A DNA stretch of 64,000 nt, taken from NCBI RefSeq assembly GCF_024807615.1, contig NZ_JANUCJ010000001.1, positions 434,001-498,000 on the forward strand. Direction: 5' to 3'. This DNA is from Tsukamurella ocularis (GTDB lineage Bacteria; Actinomycetota; Actinomycetes; Mycobacteriales; Mycobacteriaceae). Below are positions 57,897 through 64,000 of this stretch, piece after piece. Every line of letters starts with the position of its first letter. The first letter of the stretch is position 1. The position numbers and the translations under genes are program-made. The notes below the pieces were generated by a model. It was not told the DNA's origin, searched no databases, and saw only the letters and a list, made by a program, of their open reading frames with translations.

Positions 57897-58681
57897 CGGT
57901 CCTCGCCCGGGCCGCCCGCGCGGAGGTGGTGCGCGCCGGAGGACTGCGCGGAGCGGGCGCGGTGCTCCTGGCCCTCGCGATCGCGGTCCCGGCCGCGGTG
58001 ACACTCGCGGTCGCGGCGCTCGCGGAACACGTCGCGCGGCTCGCGTCGTCCGTCCAGGTCACCGCGGTCGCGACGACGAACTCCGCGTACTGGCTGCTGT
58101 CGCTGACCCCGGTCACGTGCTGCGCGGTCGCGGCGTACGCGGCGGCGGGCTCGGCACGCCGCGAGTGGGATCGCTTCCTGGTCCCGAACCAGGCCGTCGG
58201 AGCCGCGGCCCGGTGGCTGGTCTTCGGTGGCTTCGCCGCGGCCGCGACCTCGGGACTCACCGCGATCACGCTCGCCGCGCTGCCCCTCGTCTTCCCCCGC
58301 GTCTACGGCGACGTGCAACTGGTGAGCGGCGCGGGCGCGCGGATGGTCGTGGTGGGCGGAGTCACCGCGTTCCTATTGGTGGGCGCCGCGATCGGCGTCG
58401 CGCTCCTGCTCCGGCATCCAGTCGCGGCCCTGATCGCCGTGGTCGGGTGGGCGGGGATCGTCGAGCCCGGCATCGCACTGGTCCCCGGCGCGGCGAACGC
58501 CCAGCGGTACATGCCCTTCCTCAACGCCATCTACGCGAGCGGGCAGGAGCTGATCTTCGCGCCGCCCTGGTCGCCCGACGGTGCCGTCGCCTACCTCGCC
58601 GCACTCTGCCTCGGCGTGTTCGCAGCGGGACTGCTCAGCAAGCTCAGGCCGCTTCGCTGCGCTGCGCCTCGGCCTCGGTGA
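57893..58681 (+). CDS. ABC transporter permease (ABC-2-like)
   Basis: A 262-residue protein with about six membrane segments and no other recognisable domain. It overlaps the ATPase gene by four bases (GTGA), so it is the membrane partner of that exporter. Its 3' end overlaps the convergent hydrolase gene by 38 bases. Substrate unknown; iron-box control of the operon suggests a siderophore-related or metal-stress role, but this is inference. Confidence 0.8.
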   Translation: MTVLARAARAEVVRAGGLRGAGAVLLALAIAVPAAVTLAVAALAEHVARLASSVQVTAVATTNSAYWLLSLTPVTCCAVAAYAAAGSARREWDRFLVPNQAVGAAARWLVFGGFAAAATSGLTAITLAALPLVFPRVYGDVQLVSGAGARMVVVGGVTAFLLVGAAIGVALLLRHPVAALIAVVGWAGIVEPGIALVPGAANAQRYMPFLNAIYASGQELIFAPPWSPDGAVAYLAALCLGVFAAGLLSKLRPLRCAAPRPR

Positions 58682-59606
58682 GGTGCTCGGAGAGGAAGGC
58701 GACGGCCGTCTTGTACGCGGCCCACGACTCGGGCGTCAGGCCCGCGCTGACGACGAAGGCGTGCACCTGTCCGTCGTAGACGTGCACCTCGTTCTCGACC
58801 TCGGCGCGGTCAAGGGCGGCGTGCAGCTCCAGCGAATCCAGCTCCAGCGCTTCGCGGCTCGCGGCGAACAGAATGCTCGGCGGGAAGTAGCGGGCGGTGG
58901 CGTCCGTGGTCATGTCCTCCGGACCGCGCAGTTCCTCCGGACCGCGGCCCAGCACCGTGCGCAGCTTGCGGATCTTGCCCAGCGGCAGCATCGCGTCGTG
59001 CCGCGAGGAGCGCGGAAGACCGGCGCTGATGTCGAGGAACGGGGAGAAGCCCGCGAACGCCGTCGGCCCCTGGATACCCGCCTCGGCGGCGTACTGGATC
59101 ACTTTCGCGCACACGAAGCCGCCGGCGGAGTCGCCCGCTACGAGGATCCGGTCGACCTCGCCCGAGTCCAGCAGCTCGCGGTACGCGGCGAAGCCGTCGG
59201 CGACGGACGTGCCGACGCCACCGTCGGGGTACTGCCGGTACTCGACGTTGTAGACCGGCACCCGCAGGCCGCGAGCCAGCAGCACCGCGATCCGCCGGTG
59301 GGTGTCCAGGTTGCAGCCGATGAACGCGCCGCCGTGGTAGTAGACGAGGGCAGCGCGCGGGTGCGGGTCGGCGTCACCGTCGGGAATGATGCGTTCGGTG
59401 GGCACGCCGCCGAGGAGGATCTTCTCGATCCGCACGCCGCGCACCGACTGGGGCACCCGGCTCAGGTACGGCTCCGCGGCGCGGAGGATCGGCAGGGTCC
59501 GATCGCTCATCGGGAAGACCCGGAAGATGGTCTTCATCACGATCCGGACGAACCACAGCACGATCAGGGCGCGCACACTGCGGCCACGATGAGCGATGAC
59601 GGCCAT
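58644..59606 (-). CDS. Alpha/beta hydrolase, hormone-sensitive-lipase family
   Basis: A 320-residue esterase: oxyanion motif HGGAFIG, nucleophile GDSAGG, Asp in ELDSLELH and His in GQVHAFVV. A hydrophobic N-terminal segment (VRALIVLWFVRIVMKTIF) may anchor it. ATG at 59606 is chosen because AAGGAG lies eight bases upstream. A 14-base palindrome sits 16 bases before the start. It is divergent from the Pls/PosA-type synthetase gene, with which it may share control. Confidence 0.9.
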   Translation of the reverse strand: MAVIAHRGRSVRALIVLWFVRIVMKTIFRVFPMSDRTLPILRAAEPYLSRVPQSVRGVRIEKILLGGVPTERIIPDGDADPHPRAALVYYHGGAFIGCNLDTHRRIAVLLARGLRVPVYNVEYRQYPDGGVGTSVADGFAAYRELLDSGEVDRILVAGDSAGGFVCAKVIQYAAEAGIQGPTAFAGFSPFLDISAGLPRSSRHDAMLPLGKIRKLRTVLGRGPEELRGPEDMTTDATARYFPPSILFAASREALELDSLELHAALDRAEVENEVHVYDGQVHAFVVSAGLTPESWAAYKTAVAFLSEHLTEAEAQRSEAA

Positions 59607-59621
59607 GTCGAACACTCCTTG

Positions 59622-59635
59622 TTACTGGCCAGTAA
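59622..59635. promoter_or_regulatory. Palindromic operator TTACTGGCCAGTAA
   Basis: A perfect 14-base palindrome in the divergent region between the hydrolase (59606) and the synthetase (59758). Its shape and the lack of a spacer are typical of TetR-family operators. At 16 bases from the hydrolase start it would block that gene; effect on the synthetase, 122 bases away, is less certain. No regulator gene adjoins it. Confidence 0.6.
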
Positions 59636-59757
59636 TCTGTGCCACCAGGATAGCCCCGCCGGTCGATGCGGCGACATCCGCGTGACCTGACACAATCAAC
59701 CCGAAGTTCTGTGTTCTCTGTCGTGCCCGTCTGCATAACCGGAGGAAGTCGGCCATC

Positions 59758-62700
59758 GTGGTCCCGAACGAGATCCCCCCGCAGTACCTGTTGTCCGCCC
59801 AAGCACCCGAGCCACGCACCCTGATCGACATCCTCCGGGCGACCGTCGACGCCTACCCCGAGGTGCCCGCCATCGACGACGGCGACGCGGTCCTTACCTA
59901 CTCCGAGCTGTGGGAGGAGGTTCTCGAGGGCGCCGCCTTCCTCGGCCGCAGCGGCGTGCAGGCCGGCGACCGCGTCGGCATCCGGATGCCGTCCGGGCAC
60001 CGCTCGCTCTACATCGCGATCCTCTCGACGCTCGCCGCGGGCGCCGCGTACGTGCCCGTCGACGCCGACGACCCGCAGGAGCGGGCCGACCTCGTCTTCG
60101 GGGAGGCGCACGCCGCCGCGATCTTCACCGGCGACGGGCTGTGGCGCGCGCCGTCGACCAAGGAGCGGGCGGCGGCGATCGAGGCCGGCACCGTCGAGCC
60201 CGGCAACCGCCTGCCCGTGCCCTACGACGACTCCTGGATCATCTTCACGTCCGGATCCACCGGCACTCCGAAGGGCGTGGCCGTCACGAACCGCAACTCC
60301 GCGGCCTTCGTCGACGCCGAGGCGCGCCTGTTCCTGCAGGACGAGCCGCTGCGTCCCGGCGACCGCGTGCTCGCCGGCCTGTCCGTCGCCTTTGATGCCT
60401 CGTGCGAGGAGATGTGGCTCGCCTGGCGCCACGGCGCGTGCCTGGTGCCCGCGCCGCGCTCGCTGGTGCGGTCCGGCATGGACCTCGGGCCCTGGCTGGT
60501 CTCGCGCGACATCTCCGTGGTGTCGACGGTGCCTACGCTCGCCGCCATGTGGCCCGCGGAAGCGCTGGAGGCGGTCCGCCTGCTCATCTTCGGCGGTGAG
60601 GCCTGCCCGCCCGAGCTGGCGCAGCGGCTCGCCGTCGACGGCCGCGAGGTGTGGAACACTTACGGCCCCACCGAGGCCACCGTCGTCGCGTGCGCCGCGC
60701 CGCTCGACGGGCAGGGCCCCGTGCGGATCGGCCTCCCCCTACAGGGCTGGGATCTCGCGGTGGTCGACCCCGCCACGTCGCTGCCGGTGGCAGTCGGCCA
60801 GTCCGGCGAGCTGGTGATCGGCGGCGTGGGCCTGGCCCGCTACCTCGACCCGGCGAAAGACGCCGAGAAGTACGCGCCGATGGAGACGCTCGGCTGGGAG
60901 CGCGCCTACCGCTCCGGCGACCTGGTCCGCCTCGAGCCCGAGGGCCTGCTCTTCGAGGGGCGCGCCGACGACCAGGTCAAGGTCGGCGGCCGCCGCATCG
61001 AGCTCGGCGAGGTCGACACCGCGCTGCAGAACCTGCCCGGCGTCTCCGGCGCGGCCGCGGCCGTGCGGAAGAACTCGGCCGGCACGTCGATGCTCGTCGG
61101 CTACCTCGCGTCCACGGACCCCGACTTCGACCTCAAGGCCGCCCGCGAGCTGCTCGCCGAGCAGCTCCCGGCAGCGCTGGTCCCGCGACTCGCACTGGTG
61201 GACGAGCTGCCGACGCGCACGTCGGGCAAGGTCGACCGGAACGCTCTCCCCTGGCCGCTCCCGGGTTCCGACGACACCGACACCGGCGATCTCGAGGGCA
61301 CCGCGGCCTGGGTCGCCGAGCGCTGGTCCGGCATCCTCGGCGCGTCGATCACGAGCGAGGACGCCGACTTCTTCGCCGAGGGCGGCGGCTCGCTCAGTGC
61401 TGCCCAGCTGGTGACGGCGCTCCGCGAGCAGTACTCGTCGGTCACCGTCGCCGACCTCTACGACCACCCGCGCCTCGGATCGCTCGCGTCGTACCTGGAC
61501 TCGCTGCGGCCCGCCGAGGTCGCCGAGCCGCGCTACGTCAGGCCGACGCCGCGGTCGACGGGCGTCGCGCAGATCCTGCTGTCAGTGCCCCTCACCACCC
61601 TCACCGGCCTGCAGTGGCTCACGTGGATGGCGATCGCCAACAACGTCTTCGCCTGGGCCACCGGCTCGACGCTGCTGCCCACGCTGAACTGGTGGGTCGT
61701 CCTCGCGCTGTTCCTGGTGTTCATCACCCCGATCGGGCGCATGGCGCTGTCGGTGATCGCCTGCCGCCTCTTGCTCGGCGGCCTGCAGCCCGGCGTCTAC
61801 CGTCGGGGCGGCCCCGAGCACCTGCGACTGTGGATCGCCGAGCGGTTCACCGCGGCGTCGGGCGCCGAGAACCTCTCCGGCGCACCGTGGATGATCTACT
61901 ACGCCCGCGCCCTCGGCGCCACCATCGGCCGCGGCGTCGACCTGCACGCCCTGCCCCCGGTCACAGGCATGCTCGAGCTGGGCGACCACGCCTCCGTCGA
62001 GCCCGAGGTCGACCTCGCAGGCCACTACCTCGACGGCGACGAGCTGCACATCGGCGCGATCAGCATCGGCGAGGAGGCCTCGATCGGGGCACGGTCCACG
62101 CTGCTGCCCGGCGCGAAGATCGGCAAGCGTGCCGAGGTCGGCCCCGGCTCCGCGGTATTCGGCAAGGTCAAGGCGAAGCAGCACTGGGCCGGCTCTCCCG
62201 CGGAGAAGATCGGCAAGGCCGAGCACCCGTGGCCCGCGGAGCATCCACCGCGCAAGCCTTACTGGGTGTTCGTGTACGGCGTCAGCTCGGTTCTGCTGGC
62301 CGGCCTGCCGATGGTCGCGATCGGTGCGGGGCTCGCGCTCCTCGGTTGGATCGTGCGCGACGATTCGAACCTCAAGGAGGCGGCGCTGCACGCCCTTCCG
62401 GCCCTCCCCGTCGCGGTGATCGTCTCGCTCACCGTGTACGCCCTGCTCACCCTGATCGCCGTCCGGCTGCTCGCGATCGGCCTCAAGCCGGGATACCACG
62501 CGGTGCGCAGCCGCATCGGCTGGCAGGTGTGGGCGACCGAGCGCCTCATGGACGCCGCGCGCACCTTCCTCTTCCCGCTGTACGCCTCGCTGCTGACCCC
62601 GATCTGGTTCCGCATGCTGGGCACCAAGGTGGGCAAGGACGCCGAGATCTCCACCGCGATGGTGATCCCCAAGTTCACGACGATCGGCGAGGGCTCCTTC

Positions 62701-63666
62701 CTCGCCGACGACACCATGGTCGGCAGTTACGAGCTCGGCGGCGGCTGGATGCGTATCGATGAGGCGAAGATCGGCAAGCGCGCCTTCCTCGGCAACTCGG
62801 GGATGACGGGGCCGGGCCGCCGCGTCCCGAAGGACGGCCTGGTAGCCGTGCTGAGCGCGACCCCGTCGAAGGCGAAGAGCGGCAGCTCCTGGCTCGGCTC
62901 TCCCCCGGTCCGTCTGCGCCGCACTGCCGGCAACACGGACTCGACCTTCACCTACAACCCGTCGTTCGCGCTGCGCGTCGCGCGCGGCTCAGTCGAGACG
63001 GCGCGCTTGCTGGCCGTCTTCGTCAGCTTCGGCCTCGGCCTGGCGACCTTCGTGTCGCTGAACTACTTCGTGATCAACGTGGGCTGGTGGCTCGCCGCCC
63101 TGCTCTCCGGCGTGACCCTGCTCGTGGCCGGCGCGATCGCCTGCTGCGTCGCCGCGGCCGCGAAGTGGCTGGTGGTCGGGCGGATCGGCCGCGAGGAGCA
63201 CCCGCTGTGGTCCTCGTTCGTCTGGCGCAACGAGCTCTCCGACGCGTTCGTCGAGTGCGTCGCGGCGCCGTGGTTCGCGCACGCCGCCACCGGCACCCCG
63301 ATCCTCAACCTGTGGCTGCGGATGCTGGGCGCGAAGATCGGCCGCGGCGTCTGGTGCGAGACCTACTGGCTGCCCGAGGCCGACCTCGTGACCCTCGGCG
63401 ACGCCGCGACCGTTTCGCGCGGCTGCGTCGTGCAGACGCACCTCTTCCACGACCGGATCATGGCGATGGACACCGTGGTGCTCGGCAAGGGCGCCACGCT
63501 GGGCCCGCACTGCGTCGCCCTCCCGGCGTCGTCCGTGGGCGACGGTGCCACCGTCGGCCCGGCGTCGCTGGTCATGCGCGGCGACTCGGTGCCCGCCAAC
63601 ACCAAGTGGCAGGGCAACCCGATCTCGCCGTGGATCTTCAACGAGGGCAAGCGCAAGCGCGACTGA
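59758..63666 (+). CDS. Pls/PosA-type non-ribosomal peptide synthetase
   Basis: A 1302-residue single-module enzyme with no thioesterase. Order: adenylation domain (about 20-510; FTSGSTGTPKG at 163-173, NTYGPTEATV, YRSGDLVRLEPEGLLFEG); carrier domain with phosphopantetheine Ser545 in GGGSL; then a membrane region with three tandem left-handed-beta-helix domains (about 770-805, 960-1040 and 1200-1285) separated by paired membrane helices. This is the layout of epsilon-poly-lysine synthetase Pls and relatives. The GTG start is about 15 bases from GGAGGAAG, a long spacing. Product unknown: a short amino-acid homopolymer or lipid-linked peptide. Confidence 0.9.
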   Translation: MVPNEIPPQYLLSAQAPEPRTLIDILRATVDAYPEVPAIDDGDAVLTYSELWEEVLEGAAFLGRSGVQAGDRVGIRMPSGHRSLYIAILSTLAAGAAYVPVDADDPQERADLVFGEAHAAAIFTGDGLWRAPSTKERAAAIEAGTVEPGNRLPVPYDDSWIIFTSGSTGTPKGVAVTNRNSAAFVDAEARLFLQDEPLRPGDRVLAGLSVAFDASCEEMWLAWRHGACLVPAPRSLVRSGMDLGPWLVSRDISVVSTVPTLAAMWPAEALEAVRLLIFGGEACPPELAQRLAVDGREVWNTYGPTEATVVACAAPLDGQGPVRIGLPLQGWDLAVVDPATSLPVAVGQSGELVIGGVGLARYLDPAKDAEKYAPMETLGWERAYRSGDLVRLEPEGLLFEGRADDQVKVGGRRIELGEVDTALQNLPGVSGAAAAVRKNSAGTSMLVGYLASTDPDFDLKAARELLAEQLPAALVPRLALVDELPTRTSGKVDRNALPWPLPGSDDTDTGDLEGTAAWVAERWSGILGASITSEDADFFAEGGGSLSAAQLVTALREQYSSVTVADLYDHPRLGSLASYLDSLRPAEVAEPRYVRPTPRSTGVAQILLSVPLTTLTGLQWLTWMAIANNVFAWATGSTLLPTLNWWVVLALFLVFITPIGRMALSVIACRLLLGGLQPGVYRRGGPEHLRLWIAERFTAASGAENLSGAPWMIYYARALGATIGRGVDLHALPPVTGMLELGDHASVEPEVDLAGHYLDGDELHIGAISIGEEASIGARSTLLPGAKIGKRAEVGPGSAVFGKVKAKQHWAGSPAEKIGKAEHPWPAEHPPRKPYWVFVYGVSSVLLAGLPMVAIGAGLALLGWIVRDDSNLKEAALHALPALPVAVIVSLTVYALLTLIAVRLLAIGLKPGYHAVRSRIGWQVWATERLMDAARTFLFPLYASLLTPIWFRMLGTKVGKDAEISTAMVIPKFTTIGEGSFLADDTMVGSYELGGGWMRIDEAKIGKRAFLGNSGMTGPGRRVPKDGLVAVLSATPSKAKSGSSWLGSPPVRLRRTAGNTDSTFTYNPSFALRVARGSVETARLLAVFVSFGLGLATFVSLNYFVINVGWWLAALLSGVTLLVAGAIACCVAAAAKWLVVGRIGREEHPLWSSFVWRNELSDAFVECVAAPWFAHAATGTPILNLWLRMLGAKIGRGVWCETYWLPEADLVTLGDAATVSRGCVVQTHLFHDRIMAMDTVVLGKGATLGPHCVALPASSVGDGATVGPASLVMRGDSVPANTKWQGNPISPWIFNEGKRKRD

Positions 63667-63720
63667 TCCGGCGATCCGCCACTAGGGTTGGCACCGACAC
63701 CCCCGACGAAAGGGTCACCC

Positions 63721-64000
63721 GTGAGCGACGGGCTCGAGATCACCCCGTTCCAGCCGAGCGACGTGGCGGAACTCCTCGTCCTGCAGCGCTGCTGTTGGGT
63801 GCAGGAGGCGATCGCGAACGACAGCCTTGAGATCCTGCCGCTGACCGAGACCCACGACGACATCCTGGAGTGGGCCGCACAGTGGGCGACGTTCGTCATG
63901 CGGCTCGACGGCCGGCTGATCGGCGCGGTCCGCGGCCGGGCGGAGCCGAACCACCGCTGGCACATCGGACGCATCATGGTGGCGCCGGATCTCGCGGGTC
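63721..64000 (+). CDS. GNAT family N-acetyltransferase, 5' part
   Basis: The first 93 codons of a gene that runs off the window. GTG start follows GAAAGGG. The visible part has the GNAT beginning ITPFQPSDVAELLVLQRCCW and the strand-turn FVMRLDGRLIGAVRGR, HIGRIMVAPDLAG, which leads into the acetyl-CoA-binding motif. The substrate cannot be judged from this part. Confidence 0.82.
   Translation, partial: MSDGLEITPFQPSDVAELLVLQRCCWVQEAIANDSLEILPLTETHDDILEWAAQWATFVMRLDGRLIGAVRGRAEPNHRWHIGRIMVAPDLAG

Noticed and set aside
57231-58681. ABC pair considered as a siderophore importer
   Set aside because: The permease is ABC-2-like without FecCD motifs and there is no binding lipoprotein, so export is more likely.

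Overview
The window comes from a high-GC actinomycete of the mycolic-acid group (Mycobacteriales). It carries an mce lipid-import operon, a pknG-glnX-glnH block, an F420-dependent glucose-6-phosphate dehydrogenase, IdeR-type iron boxes and leaderless promoters. Tsukamurella or a near relative is my guess at genus; that is inference. Read right to left, the backbone follows the Mycobacterium tuberculosis order fgd1-pta-ackA-pknG-glnH-Rv0412c-mutT3-thiE-thiO-thiS-thiG...thiD-thiC. Blocks of accessory genes are inserted into it.

Region by region. (a) 1-4343: tail of a membrane protein, a TPP riboswitch, thiC-thiD, an HNH nuclease gene and a second thiD. (b) 4309-9785: AbrB-type membrane protein, ABC-2 exporter, GAF-LuxR regulator and an MHS-type symporter. 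(c) 9899-31244: a visibly lower-GC island. It holds two coupled TetR genes, two ABC1/UbiB-type kinases, three flavin monooxygenases of the Baeyer-Villiger type, an SDR, a lipase-like hydrolase, a complete yrbEAB-mceABCDEF-mam operon and two SRPBCC proteins. All five transcription units of the island start behind the same TGA-N4-TCA operator-like motif. (d) 31260-34087: thiG, thiS and thiO behind a second TPP riboswitch, with divergent thiE. (e) 34098-39582: nudix gene and the glnX-glnH-pknG operon, bracketed by two inverted copies of an 83-bp palindromic element. (f) 39608-43605: an iron-siderophore ABC importer. (g) 43625-49484: fgd-pta-ackA plus an adenylyl cyclase. (h) 49570-58681: SpoIID-like protein, a MerR-type regulator, an ABC exporter, an ankyrin lipoprotein, and two operons behind near-identical iron boxes. 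(i) 58644-64000: a second lipase-like hydrolase, a Pls/PosA-type non-ribosomal peptide synthetase, and the start of a GNAT gene.

The most interesting system is the island in (c). Its parts form a coherent route: Mce uptake of a hydrophobic substrate, alcohol-to-ketone oxidation (SDR), oxygen insertion to an ester (monooxygenases), ester cleavage (hydrolase) and lipid carriage (SRPBCC). The whole set appears to be one regulon under the local TetR pair. The ATPase that such Mce systems need (MceG) is not in the window.

I found no tRNA, rRNA, CRISPR array, transposase or phage gene. No gap between genes exceeds 300 bases; the largest are 50479-50699 and 30494-30677, both divergent promoter regions.
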